This document shows, one piece after another, positions 1-8,280 of a stretch of DNA of 64,000 bases (position 1 is its first letter; each line of letters begins with the position of its first letter). Source of the DNA: an uncultured Pelagibacteraceae bacterium (lineage in GTDB: Bacteria; Pseudomonadota; Alphaproteobacteria; Pelagibacterales; Pelagibacteraceae). The stretch is taken from the NCBI GenBank assembly GCA_902635545.1, contig CACPOL010000005.1, forward strand, positions 1 through 64,000, read 5' to 3'. Made by a program: the position numbers and the translations under genes. The notes below the pieces were generated by a model. The model did not search any database, was not told where the DNA came from, and saw nothing but the letters and a program-made list of their open reading frames with translations.

Positions 1-453
1 AAATGGTCTAAAGAAAAAAGAAATGTAACATCAATTATTCCAGAAATTACAAAATCAAATTATATTGCGCATGAAAAAAAAAAATTAGTCAAAAATAAAA
101 AGGAAATCGATGTAAATATTCAAAAAAAAAAATTTAAATTAATTGATGCAAGAAGTAGAGCGAGATTTGAGGGCAGAGTTAAAGAGCCACGCAAAGGCTT
201 AAGAAGTGGATCAATTCAAAATTCTATTTGTCTTCCATTTAACAATGTAGTCAATAAGGATCATACTTTTTTAAATAAAAAAAAATTAATAAAAAAATTT
301 AAGGCAATTGGGTGTAATGTTAATCAAAAACTTGTATTTTCTTGTGGCTCTGGTGTTACAGCATCTGTTTTAGCTCTTGCTTATTCCTTGATTGATAATA
401 AATATATGCCAGTGATCTATGATGGGTCATGGAGTGAATACGGTAAATATTAA
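1..453 (+). CDS. sseA: 3-mercaptopyruvate/thiosulfate sulfurtransferase, C-terminal part (5' end outside window)
   Basis: Frame +1 is open from the window edge to TAA at 451-453 (150 codons) and is missing from the ORF track because its start lies upstream. The fragment carries the C-terminal rhodanese domain: LIDARSRARFEGRVKEPR, then the active-site loop CGSGVTA with the sulfur-accepting Cys near fragment residue 115. CGSGVTA is the loop of mercaptopyruvate sulfurtransferases, whereas thiosulfate rhodaneses usually have CRKGVTA. It moves sulfane sulfur from 3-mercaptopyruvate to an acceptor in the cytoplasm. The RND adaptor starts 2 nt after the stop, so they may be cotranscribed, though no functional link is evident. 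Confidence 0.9.
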   Translation, partial: KWSKEKRNVTSIIPEITKSNYIAHEKKKLVKNKKEIDVNIQKKKFKLIDARSRARFEGRVKEPRKGLRSGSIQNSICLPFNNVVNKDHTFLNKKKLIKKFKAIGCNVNQKLVFSCGSGVTASVLALAYSLIDNKYMPVIYDGSWSEYGKY

Positions 454-455
454 TA

Positions 456-1325
456 ATGAAAAGATCAACTAAAATAACATCAGTCATTATAATTTTTTTT
501 TTAATAATTGCTGTTGTAATTATAGGAAGAACATTAATAGGAAATCATTTTGCAAAAAAATTTAGTAAAAGACCTCCGCCAGCTATTATTGTTTCAGATG
601 TATCAAACAGAATTTTTTCTGAAAAAATTGAAAGTTTTGGAACAGCACTATCAAAAAAAACAAAATCATTTAGAATAAAAAGAGATCAATTAATTTCAGA
701 GTTAAAACTAAAAAAATTTGTTCAAAAAGGTGATGTAATTATTAAATTAAAAGATAACACAATCACAGCCCCTTTTGATGGGTTCTTAGGTTATAGAGGT
801 ATAACTGGAGATATTTTAGGATCAGATAATTCAATAATTATTACTTTAGATGATAACTCTATTATATTTTCAGATCTACAAATCCCTGAAATTTTTGCAC
901 CTTTTATAAAAAAAAATTTACCTATTGAAGCAGAATTTTCAGGTAATAAACAAAAAAAATATAGCGGAAAGGTTTATGCAGTTTCAAGTAGAATAAACGC
1001 TGAAACAAGAAGTTTACTAACAAGAATTAAAATTAAGAATGAAAATAACGAATTGATCCCTGGCTCACTTTTAGAAGTTAAAATAAATTATAATGAGAGA
1101 AATTCACTAAGTATTCCAGACACAAGTTTAATGTTAGAGGGCAACAAGGCATTTGTTTATAAAATTGATGATAAAAATTTTGCAAATAAAACTGAAGTTA
1201 TTATTGGAATTAGAGACAAGAGTTATATTGAGGTAATTTCAGGTTTAAATGAGGGGGATATAATTGTGGCTGAAGGCCTTAAAAAGGTAAGACCAAATAG
1301 TAAAATTAAACCAATTAAAAAATAA
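456..1325 (+). CDS. RND efflux periplasmic adaptor (membrane fusion protein), hairpin-less
   Basis: Inner-membrane-anchored adaptor of a tripartite RND pump. A hydrophobic N-terminal anchor (about residues 9-27) is followed by lipoyl half-motifs at about 72-98 and 102-125 (TAPFDGFLGYRG), a beta-barrel (LIPGSLLEVKI) and a C-terminal membrane-proximal domain (GLNEGDIIVAEGL). At 289 aa it is shorter than typical adaptors. The two lipoyl halves follow each other almost directly, with no alpha-helical hairpin, the part that normally contacts a TolC-like channel. Its stop overlaps the ATG of the RND permease by 1 nt, which confirms the pairing. No outer-membrane factor gene is adjacent. The substrate is unknown. 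Confidence 0.88.
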   Translation: MKRSTKITSVIIIFFLIIAVVIIGRTLIGNHFAKKFSKRPPPAIIVSDVSNRIFSEKIESFGTALSKKTKSFRIKRDQLISELKLKKFVQKGDVIIKLKDNTITAPFDGFLGYRGITGDILGSDNSIIITLDDNSIIFSDLQIPEIFAPFIKKNLPIEAEFSGNKQKKYSGKVYAVSSRINAETRSLLTRIKIKNENNELIPGSLLEVKINYNERNSLSIPDTSLMLEGNKAFVYKIDDKNFANKTEVIIGIRDKSYIEVISGLNEGDIIVAEGLKKVRPNSKIKPIKK

Positions 1326-4300
1326 TGCTGATTACTGATTTAAGTATAAGACGACCTGCAATAGCCTGGGTTATGTCACTAATAATGATAGTCTTTGGTT
1401 CATTTGTTTTTAGCGATTTACCTGTCAGAGAATTACCAAGTGGATTACAGCCACCTGTTGTTCAAGTAAAAGTTGATTATAAATCTGCTTCAGCTCCAAT
1501 AATAGATCAGGAAGTAACACAAGTAATTGAGGATGTAATTGGTGGTGCTGAGGGAATAAAAAACATAGATTCAAAATCTGAAAATGGTGCAAGCACAATC
1601 AATATTGAGTTTGATACAGATATCAATTTAGATAGCGCAGCAAATGACATAAGAGAAAGAGTTGCAAGAATAGTTGATAATTTACCATCCGAGGCTAATG
1701 CTCCACAAATACTAAAACAATCAGCTGGTTTCTCGACTACTATGTGGTTAGCTTTAAGCTCATCAACTTGGAGTGATTTAGAATTAGGTGATTATGCGGA
1801 AAGATATTTAGTTGATCAATTTTCAAGTATCAAAAACGTGGGAAGAATTAGAACAGGGGGTCTTAGAGATCTAAGTATAAGAGTTTGGATAAATCCTATT
1901 AAATTAGCAGCTAATAATTTAACGATTCAAGAAGTAGAAAATGCTTTAAGAAAAGAAAACGTAAGTTTGCCTGCTGGAACTTTAGAGGCAGATAATATTG
2001 ATTTAACACTTAATTTAGATAAATCCTATAATAATATTGAAAAATTGAAAGACCTCCCAATAAAAAAAATTAAAAATAGTATCGTAAGTTTATCAGATAT
2101 TGCAGAGGTAGAGTTTGGGCCTGTATCAGAAAAAACTCTTTTTAAAGCACAAAAAAAAGATGCCTTAGATTTAAAAACTGTTGGTATAGGAATTTATGCT
2201 AAAAGTGGTGCTTCAACAGTTGAATTATCTAAAGAAGTCAAAAAAAAATTAGATGAGGTAAAGAAAACACTACCAAAAGATCTAAGTTTGGAAATTGCTT
2301 TTAATAGAGCAACTTATGTTGGTACAGCTATTAATGAAGTATATAAAACTCTTATTATTGCATTCATATTAGTTGTAGCAATAATTTATTTATTTTTAGG
2401 AAATCTCAAAGCAGTAATTGTACCAGCAGTAGCTTTACCTGTAAGTTTAATTGCATCTTTCCTAGGTCTTTATCTGTTTGATCTATCAATAAATATATTT
2501 GTATTACTTAGTTTTATTCTTGCAATAGGAATAATTACAGATGACTCTGTAATTATGACAGATGCAATTTATCGAAGGGTAGAGAATGGAGAGACTCCTC
2601 TTATAGCTGCATTTAAAGGATCAAAACAAATTACATTTGCAATTATTGCGACAACTTTAATATTGGTCTCTGTATTTTTACCATTAATTTTTATTGATGG
2701 TATAGCTGGAACCCTTTTTAGAGAGACGGCAATAGCATTGTCTTTTTCAATAGTTATATCATCGTTTGTAGCACTAACCTTATCACCAATGCTTGGTAGT
2801 AAATTTTTAGTTAAAAAACCAAAAAAAAATTATTTTGTAGTTAAGTTTGATAATTTTTTTAAGATATTTTCAAAATTTTATAAAGAAACTCTTTCATTCT
2901 GGATAGATAAAGAAAAAATTGTAATTCTTTTTATAATTTTTACAATTATAGCATCAGGAATTTTATATAATTTTACAAAAAAAGAACTTTTACCTAAAGA
3001 AGATAGAGGGGTTTATATTATTATTGGAAATACCGATGAAGGAAGTTCATTTGAATATACAGAAGAAAGAGCTCAAGAAATTGAAAGAAGACTTATACCT
3101 CTCCTTCAAAAAGAAGATAGTCCGTATAAAAGATTCATTATGAGAGTGCCAGGTTTTGGTAATGATAAAAATTCTTTTAATAGTTTTATCATAATAGCTT
3201 TATTAGATGAATGGAAAAATAGAAATCAAAACTCTACTAAAATCATGAGACAAGCTATTGGTAAAATTGTTACTGTGCCTGAAACATTGGCTTTTCCTAT
3301 TCAGCCTCAATCAATCAGAGTTTCAAATTATAGGAAACCTGTTCAAATGGTAATAATGGGAAATAGTTATCAAGAATTAGAAAAAATTCAGTCAGAGGTA
3401 ATTAATACACTTCGAAAAAACAAAAAACTATCAAGAATTGAATCTGACTTTACAAGAAATAAACCCGAGATAAAATTAATTATTAATAATAACAAAGCTA
3501 AAGATTTAGGTATATCAACAGACACGATCGGTAAAACTTTAGAAACTATGTATGGTGGAAAAACTGTTACAAAATTTAACAAGATGGGTAAAGAATATCC
3601 AATAATTATTCAACAATATATTTCGGATAGGAGAAGTAAAGAGGGTCTTGCAAAAATTTTTGTAAGGTCTGAATCAACAAATAAACTCATTTCTTTGGCT
3701 AACCTTGTAGAATTTAAAGAAGAAGGTTCAGCAAAAAAGCTTTTAAGATATAATAGACAGAGAGCAGTTACTATTTCTGCTGATATATCTGAAAACTACA
3801 CACTAACAGAAGCTATTAATTATCTAGAAGATACCATGGAAAAACTACAAATATATAACCAAATTGAATGGAAAGGTAAATCGGAGGAACTTAAAGAAAC
3901 TAGCAATGAGCTTTATATAATCTTTGGATTAGCTTTATTAACAGCGTATCTTGTCATGGCAGCAACATTTAACTCGTTTATTCATCCATTCATAATTATA
4001 CTTACTGTTCCTCTTGCAATTTTTGGAGGCTTGGTATTTATTTTATTCTTAAATAGTTCAATAAATATATTCTCTCAAATTGCACTCATTATTTTAATAG
4101 GTATTTCAACAAAAAATAGTATTTTGATTGTGGACTATGCAAATCAACTTAGAGCAACAGGAAAAAATATTGAAACAGCTGTTAAAGATGCTTGTGAGTT
4201 AAGATTTAGACCCATTATGATGACATCTATAAGTACTATGATTGCAATGCTTCCACTTATAATTGGTAATATAGGTCCTGGTGCTGGTGAAGCATCTAGG

Positions 4301-4447
4301 TTGGCAGTTGGTACAACAATATTGGGTGGAATGATAATTTCTACTTTTTTTACTTTATACGTGACACCAACTATGTATATGAGTTTAGCAAAAAAAACTA
4401 AGAGAATTGATTATATCGATATCGAATTAAAAAAACAACTTCGTTAA
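1325..4447 (+). CDS. RND efflux transporter permease (AcrB/HAE1-like)
   Basis: Full-length 1040-aa RND permease with the family architecture: TM1 near residues 12-30, a large periplasmic loop, TM2-6 around 335-490, a second large loop, and TM7-12 from about 530 and 870-1025. The proton-relay aspartates of TM4 are visible in IGIITDDSVIMTDA, and the TM10 Lys region in GISTKNSILIVDYA. It would extrude hydrophobic or amphiphilic compounds using the proton or sodium gradient, with the upstream adaptor as partner. The ATG overlaps the adaptor stop (TAATG). The 3' end overlaps the convergent lytic transglycosylase gene by 4 nt (TTAA, stops on both strands). The substrate cannot be predicted. Confidence 0.93.
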   Translation: MLITDLSIRRPAIAWVMSLIMIVFGSFVFSDLPVRELPSGLQPPVVQVKVDYKSASAPIIDQEVTQVIEDVIGGAEGIKNIDSKSENGASTINIEFDTDINLDSAANDIRERVARIVDNLPSEANAPQILKQSAGFSTTMWLALSSSTWSDLELGDYAERYLVDQFSSIKNVGRIRTGGLRDLSIRVWINPIKLAANNLTIQEVENALRKENVSLPAGTLEADNIDLTLNLDKSYNNIEKLKDLPIKKIKNSIVSLSDIAEVEFGPVSEKTLFKAQKKDALDLKTVGIGIYAKSGASTVELSKEVKKKLDEVKKTLPKDLSLEIAFNRATYVGTAINEVYKTLIIAFILVVAIIYLFLGNLKAVIVPAVALPVSLIASFLGLYLFDLSINIFVLLSFILAIGIITDDSVIMTDAIYRRVENGETPLIAAFKGSKQITFAIIATTLILVSVFLPLIFIDGIAGTLFRETAIALSFSIVISSFVALTLSPMLGSKFLVKKPKKNYFVVKFDNFFKIFSKFYKETLSFWIDKEKIVILFIIFTIIASGILYNFTKKELLPKEDRGVYIIIGNTDEGSSFEYTEERAQEIERRLIPLLQKEDSPYKRFIMRVPGFGNDKNSFNSFIIIALLDEWKNRNQNSTKIMRQAIGKIVTVPETLAFPIQPQSIRVSNYRKPVQMVIMGNSYQELEKIQSEVINTLRKNKKLSRIESDFTRNKPEIKLIINNNKAKDLGISTDTIGKTLETMYGGKTVTKFNKMGKEYPIIIQQYISDRRSKEGLAKIFVRSESTNKLISLANLVEFKEEGSAKKLLRYNRQRAVTISADISENYTLTEAINYLEDTMEKLQIYNQIEWKGKSEELKETSNELYIIFGLALLTAYLVMAATFNSFIHPFIIILTVPLAIFGGLVFILFLNSSINIFSQIALIILIGISTKNSILIVDYANQLRATGKNIETAVKDACELRFRPIMMTSISTMIAMLPLIIGNIGPGAGEASRLAVGTTILGGMIISTFFTLYVTPTMYMSLAKKTKRIDYIDIELKKQLR

Positions 4448-5040
4448 TATATTATATATTTTTTCCTACTAAGTTTTTTTTCACATTTCTCTAATTGTAA
4501 ACGATATTTATCTGATTGTTTTTGAACTTTTTTTGCTAATTCTATAACTTTAGAATTTTTTTTATAATTTTTATAATTACCCCATCCTTCATGGTAAGCT
4601 ATATATTGTTTAAAAGCATTTTTTTTTGAAATCTTTAAAATATTTTCAGTTTTATAAGTGTACCATCCTATAAAATCTACACTATCTTTAAATCTAACTC
4701 TTGTTGCTAAAGAATTTCCAGTTTCTTTTTTATACTGTTTCCATGTTCCTTTAACAGCTTGAGAATAACCAAAAGAACTTGAAGGTCTTTTAAAAGGAAT
4801 TACCTTAAAGATTTTTTGCTTTTTAGGCTTGGCAAGCCAATCAAAATTTGACTCCATCTTTATTATAGCTAGTTGAACATATATTGGGGTCCCCCATTTT
4901 TTTTCTGTTTTTTTTGTATGTTTATACCATAAGTATCTTTCATTAAATATTTCGCAACTATTCGATGTATTTTTAGGTATCGATGAACAACTCAAAAGAA
5001 TTATAAAAAATAGAGAATATAATAAACTTTGAATTTTCAT
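4444..5040 (-). CDS. Lipoprotein with SLT-like lytic transglycosylase fold
   Basis: The 198-aa product has a lipoprotein signal peptide (FFIILLSC, lipobox Cys near residue 18). The soluble domain resembles the lysozyme-like SLT family: IIKMESNFD supplies the candidate catalytic Glu, SSFGYSQAVKGTWKQY matches the G-x-x-Q motif region, and AYHEGWGNYK matches the conserved C-terminal helix. It likely cleaves glycan strands at the inner face of the outer membrane. The C-terminus is a Lys-rich, possibly coiled helix. The start overlaps the stop of the upstream VanZ-like gene by 4 nt (ATGA), so the two are translationally coupled. Catalytic activity is inferred from motifs only. Confidence 0.75.
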   Translation of the reverse strand: MKIQSLLYSLFFIILLSCSSIPKNTSNSCEIFNERYLWYKHTKKTEKKWGTPIYVQLAIIKMESNFDWLAKPKKQKIFKVIPFKRPSSSFGYSQAVKGTWKQYKKETGNSLATRVRFKDSVDFIGWYTYKTENILKISKKNAFKQYIAYHEGWGNYKNYKKNSKVIELAKKVQKQSDKYRLQLEKCEKKLSRKKYIIY

Positions 5041-5414
5041 TTTTTTAAAAATTTATAAACTATTATTAAAGGTAAAACACCAATAGTGTTTCCAAATAAA
5101 TCACCTAGTTCAAAACTCCTATTTGGTATTACAAAATGCATAATCTCAAGAAAGATAGAGAGAAATAACAAATAGATTATAAAATATTTTAGTTTATCAC
5201 TTTTCTTATAAGTAATTATCCCAATGAATGAAAGAGTGAGAAATGCATAAAAATGATTTGTTGAAATTAAAAAATCTTTTGTAATTTGAGGTTGAATATT
5301 TATATTTTCATATAATAAATATCCTAAAATACTTCCGGGGTATAAATACAACAAAATAAAGATTATATTCAACGCATAAAATATAAAAAGTATAAAAGTA
5401 CTCATTTTTTTCAT
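5037..5414 (-). CDS. VanZ-like small integral membrane protein
   Basis: The 125-aa protein has about four predicted membrane segments. It carries the VanZ-type signature, an acidic residue and His in one helix, then Pro-x-Arg, Asp and a late Asn-x-x-Gly: EIMHFVIPNR, then ELGDLFGNTIG. VanZ-family proteins are named for teicoplanin resistance, but the biochemical role of most members is unknown. ATG at 5414 (MKKM) is used; an ATG three codons later is also possible. Its stop overlaps the downstream transglycosylase start, suggesting a shared envelope role. The 47-nt gap to divergent gpmA must hold both promoters. Confidence 0.7.
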   Translation of the reverse strand: MKKMSTFILFIFYALNIIFILLYLYPGSILGYLLYENINIQPQITKDFLISTNHFYAFLTLSFIGIITYKKSDKLKYFIIYLLFLSIFLEIMHFVIPNRSFELGDLFGNTIGVLPLIIVYKFLKK

Positions 5415-5461
5415 AATTTTAGTTTATTTTATTATTTTTATCAGTTAACAAAATATAATAT

Positions 5462-6178
5462 ATGTCAAATTTATTTCTCGTTAGACATGGTCAAAGTGAG
5501 TGGAATCTTAAAAAAAAATTTACTGGGTGGGTAGATATTGATTTAACATCACAAGGTAAGTTAGAAGCTTGCAAAGCTGGAGAATTGATCAAAATTCAAA
5601 AAATAAAAATTGACTATTATTTTGTATCTTTTCAACTGAGGGCTAAAAATACCCTTAAACTAATACAGGACACATTAAGAGATAATAAAGAGCCAATAAA
5701 AGCATGGCAATTAAACGAGAGACATTATGGTGCGCTCACAGGATTGAATAAAAATGAAATGGAGGAAAAGTTAGGTTTAAAAAAAATTCACGAGTTAAGA
5801 AGATCTTGGAATATTAAGCCTGAACCTTTAAGTAAAAATAGTCCTTTTCATCCATTAAATATAAACACGTATAAAATTATCCCCAAAAAAAACATTCCTG
5901 ACACAGAATCTTTAAAAGATACTTATGATAGAGTTATAGAATACTTTGAAAATCATATTAAAAATAAACTATTAAACAAAAAAAATGTATTGATATCTGC
6001 TCATGGTAATTCTTTAAGAGCGTTATGTAAATATTTGTTTAAACTTAATGAAGAAAGAATTACAAAATTAGAAATTCCAACAGGAAATCCATTATTAATT
6101 GAGTTTGAAGAAGATTTAGATATAAAAAATTGTTATTATTTAGACAAGGATAGATCAAAAGATCTCTTAGTTTTTTGA
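5462..6178 (+). CDS. gpmA: 2,3-bisphosphoglycerate-dependent phosphoglycerate mutase
   Basis: Interconverts 3- and 2-phosphoglycerate in glycolysis/gluconeogenesis. The phosphohistidine motif LVRHGQSEWN is at residues 6-15, followed by the substrate loop FTGWVDIDLT, ERHYGALTGLNK with the catalytic Glu, and SAHGNSLRAL with the second His. Length is 238 aa, slightly shorter than the ~250 aa enterobacterial enzyme. The segment usually reading YTS-x-L-x-R-A is altered here to VSFQLRAKNT. The 3' end overlaps convergent murU by 12 nt, the largest tail-to-tail overlap in the window. Confidence 0.95.
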   Translation: MSNLFLVRHGQSEWNLKKKFTGWVDIDLTSQGKLEACKAGELIKIQKIKIDYYFVSFQLRAKNTLKLIQDTLRDNKEPIKAWQLNERHYGALTGLNKNEMEEKLGLKKIHELRRSWNIKPEPLSKNSPFHPLNINTYKIIPKKNIPDTESLKDTYDRVIEYFENHIKNKLLNKKNVLISAHGNSLRALCKYLFKLNEERITKLEIPTGNPLLIEFEEDLDIKNCYYLDKDRSKDLLVF

Positions 6179-6856
6179 TAGTATATTATAAATTTCTAGA
6201 TTAGTTATATGGTAAAATTTATTATTGCTCTCAAAACCATTTAATTGGTCTGACTCAATTAAATTATTCCAAGTTTTTGAAATTGAAAAATTTTTTTCAA
6301 TTTGATTGTTAAATATTTCTTTATTGATTATTTGAAGACCAGTGTAAATAAAATGATTACTTTTTTCTTTACTAAGTTTATTTTCAAAAAAATTAAAATC
6401 CCCATTAAAACTAGTATCAAAACTTAATCTTTTATTTACTACCAATAAAATATTATTTAATTTCTTCTTAAAATAAAAATTTTCCATATTTTCAATTTCA
6501 TCTTTGTACTTTGAATTCCACAAAGTATCTGGGTTTAAAACTAAAAAATTTTCTTCTGAAGAAGAATTTACCATATTTAAAATTCCACCTCCTGTGTCCA
6601 ATATATTATTTCCATCATTAATTATTTGAACATCTAAATCAAATTTCTTTTTTTTGATAAAATTATCTATTTGATTACCTAAATAAAATGTATTTAATAA
6701 AATTTTTTTTATTCCAAGTTCTTTAATAAAGTTAATACAATTTTCTAATAATGTCACATTATTTACTATAAGAAGAGGTTTTGGGATTTTTAAAGTCAGT
6801 GGACTCAATCTTTTTCCATATCCTGCGCATAAGATTAAAGCAGTATTAATTTTCAT
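6167..6856 (-). CDS. murU: N-acetylmuramate-1-phosphate uridylyltransferase (MurU-like nucleotidyltransferase)
   Basis: The 229-aa sugar-phosphate nucleotidyltransferase has the signature ILCAGYGKRLSPLT...KIPKPLL at residues 8-30 and a metal/substrate motif LNPDTLW. It lies 4 nt downstream of an AmgK-like kinase, and the pair matches the AmgK-MurU module that converts recycled MurNAc to UDP-MurNAc in many Gram-negatives. A mannose-1-phosphate guanylyltransferase would look similar by motif alone; the kinase neighbour favours MurU. Probably one operon tsaE-amgK-murU. The 3' end overlaps gpmA. Confidence 0.82.
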   Translation of the reverse strand: MKINTALILCAGYGKRLSPLTLKIPKPLLIVNNVTLLENCINFIKELGIKKILLNTFYLGNQIDNFIKKKKFDLDVQIINDGNNILDTGGGILNMVNSSSEENFLVLNPDTLWNSKYKDEIENMENFYFKKKLNNILLVVNKRLSFDTSFNGDFNFFENKLSKEKSNHFIYTGLQIINKEIFNNQIEKNFSISKTWNNLIESDQLNGFESNNKFYHITNLEIYNILSKN

Positions 6857-6860
6857 TTCA

Positions 6861-7817
6861 TCATCTCAATTTATTAAAAAAATTTTTATTTAAGTTTTTT
6901 TTTATATCATTCAATGCTGGATTTGAATTTATTCGTAATGCAATTAATTTCCATGCATGAGGTATCAATTTAAGATATTTTTTTTTGTTATCTCTTTCAG
7001 CTAATCTTGAAAAGATACCAATTATTTTTAAATTTCTCAAAATTGATAAAATTTCAAAATCATTTCTAAATTTTTTTTTATCTAATTTTTTAAGACTTTT
7101 ATTTATAAAAAGTTTATAAATTTTTTCTTTAAAATTTTTTGATGTTTCAAATCTAACATCATCCACAAGTGACGCTAGATCATAGGCTTTATTTCCTATT
7201 AAAGCATCTTGATTATCAATAATTGATAATTTGTTATTTTTTATCATAATATTTGAAACATGAAAATCTCTATGAACAAATGTATTATTTTTTAATTTAA
7301 GTTTATCTAACAGAGTCTTAATTTGTTTTTTCAATAGTCTATTAAAAATATTTTTTTGAGGAGAAGGTAAAAATTTTGGAACATACCAGTCACAAAAAAT
7401 TTTTGCTTCATCAAATAATATTTTTTTTTTATATTCTGGAATTTTATAAAGATTATTATTAAATGTTTTAATTTTTCTATCTTTTACAGTTTGTATTTTA
7501 GTTAAGAGTTTTAAAACTAAATTATAATATTCCATTTTTTTTTTCTTTTCTTTTTTCAAAATTTCAAACAAAGTTTTGTTACCAAAATCTTCTATTTCTA
7601 TAAAATTTTTTTTATAATTTTCACTATAAAGCCGCGGAGCTTGTATATTATTTTTTATTAAGATTTTATTTATAGAGTCGTAAATTAATAAATTTTTTAA
7701 CTTTTCCTTTTTACAATAAATAATTATCGAGCTCTTATCTAATTTTTTTTTTCTAAAAAAAATTCTAAATGAAGCATCTCCTTTAATCCTTTTTAAATAT
7801 TTCTTATTTAACAACAT
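6861..7817 (-). CDS. amgK: Anomeric N-acetylmuramate/N-acetylglucosamine kinase (AmgK-like phosphotransferase)
   Basis: The 318-aa protein of the aminoglycoside-phosphotransferase/choline-kinase fold. Motifs: IKGDASFRIFFR near the N-terminus (typical of AmgK), the catalytic loop HRDFHVSNIMI, and the metal-binding IDNQDALIGNKAYDLASLVDD. It would phosphorylate MurNAc at C1 to supply MurU and bypass de novo UDP-MurNAc synthesis. The sequence is extremely Lys-rich, as usual in this AT-rich genome. The start overlaps the tsaE stop by 14 nt. This tsaE-kinase-nucleotidyltransferase order is common in Alphaproteobacteria. Confidence 0.82.
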   Translation of the reverse strand: MLLNKKYLKRIKGDASFRIFFRKKKLDKSSIIIYCKKEKLKNLLIYDSINKILIKNNIQAPRLYSENYKKNFIEIEDFGNKTLFEILKKEKKKKMEYYNLVLKLLTKIQTVKDRKIKTFNNNLYKIPEYKKKILFDEAKIFCDWYVPKFLPSPQKNIFNRLLKKQIKTLLDKLKLKNNTFVHRDFHVSNIMIKNNKLSIIDNQDALIGNKAYDLASLVDDVRFETSKNFKEKIYKLFINKSLKKLDKKKFRNDFEILSILRNLKIIGIFSRLAERDNKKKYLKLIPHAWKLIALRINSNPALNDIKKNLNKNFFNKLR

Positions 7818-8280
7818 TTTTATCTGCTTCAGTAAGTCCAGAAATTATCACAAATCTTTGATCTAAATTACTTTCATATTCAAAATAAAGTTCAATTTTA
7901 CTTTCTATATCATCTTTAATTAACTGTGGCCATTCTATAAGAGTAATTGAATTTTTTAAATTCTCAAACAATCCTATATTTTTAATTTCTTTTTTATTTT
8001 TTAATCTAAATAAATCGAAATGTTGAAATGTTTTATCTTTTACAACATACTCATTAATTAGATTAAAAGTTGGACTAGTTACTTCAGTTATTTCAGATTG
8101 ATTTTTTTCTTGAAAATAATTTATTAGATATTTTATAAATGTAGTTTTACCAACACCAATTTCTCCATATAAAAGAACTACATCCCCTTTTTTCAAAATT
8201 GCTGAAAATTTTTTAGCCAAACCTGCTGTATCTACTTCTTTAGAAATATTTATCTTGCCACTTTTAGTAGCGATAGGCAT
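7804..8280 (-). CDS. tsaE: tRNA threonylcarbamoyladenosine biosynthesis ATPase TsaE
   Basis: P-loop ATPase required with TsaB, TsaC and TsaD for t6A37 modification of ANN-decoding tRNAs. The Walker A motif [10 protein letters not shown] lies at about residues 39-48, then the family motif [11 protein letters not shown] and HFDLFRL. The ORF track begins at 8358, but those 26 extra residues are out-of-frame sequence over the ahcY 3' end. ATG at 8280 (MPIATKSGK) puts the P-loop at the usual distance and leaves a 17-nt overlap with ahcY. The protein is 158 aa, normal for the family. TsaB/C/D are not in the window. Confidence 0.9.
   Translation of the reverse strand: MPIATKSGKINISKEVDTAGLAKKFSAILKKGDVVLLYGEIGVGKTTFIKYLINYFQEKNQSEITEVTSPTFNLINEYVVKDKTFQHFDLFRLKNKKEIKNIGLFENLKNSITLIEWPQLIKDDIESKIELYFEYESNLDQRFVIISGLTEADKNVVK

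Noticed and set aside
3388-3582. ORF-track entry on the strand opposite the RND permease
   Set aside because: It lies wholly inside a well-supported gene and has no recognisable domain. The many similar antisense ORFs inside ahcY, polA, atpA, sucA, lpd and others were left out for the same reason.
5462-6178. gpmA as a degenerate or frameshifted copy because one conserved motif is altered (VSFQLRAKNT)
   Set aside because: The frame is intact, and both catalytic His residues, the Arg and the Glu motifs are present, so lineage divergence is the simpler explanation.
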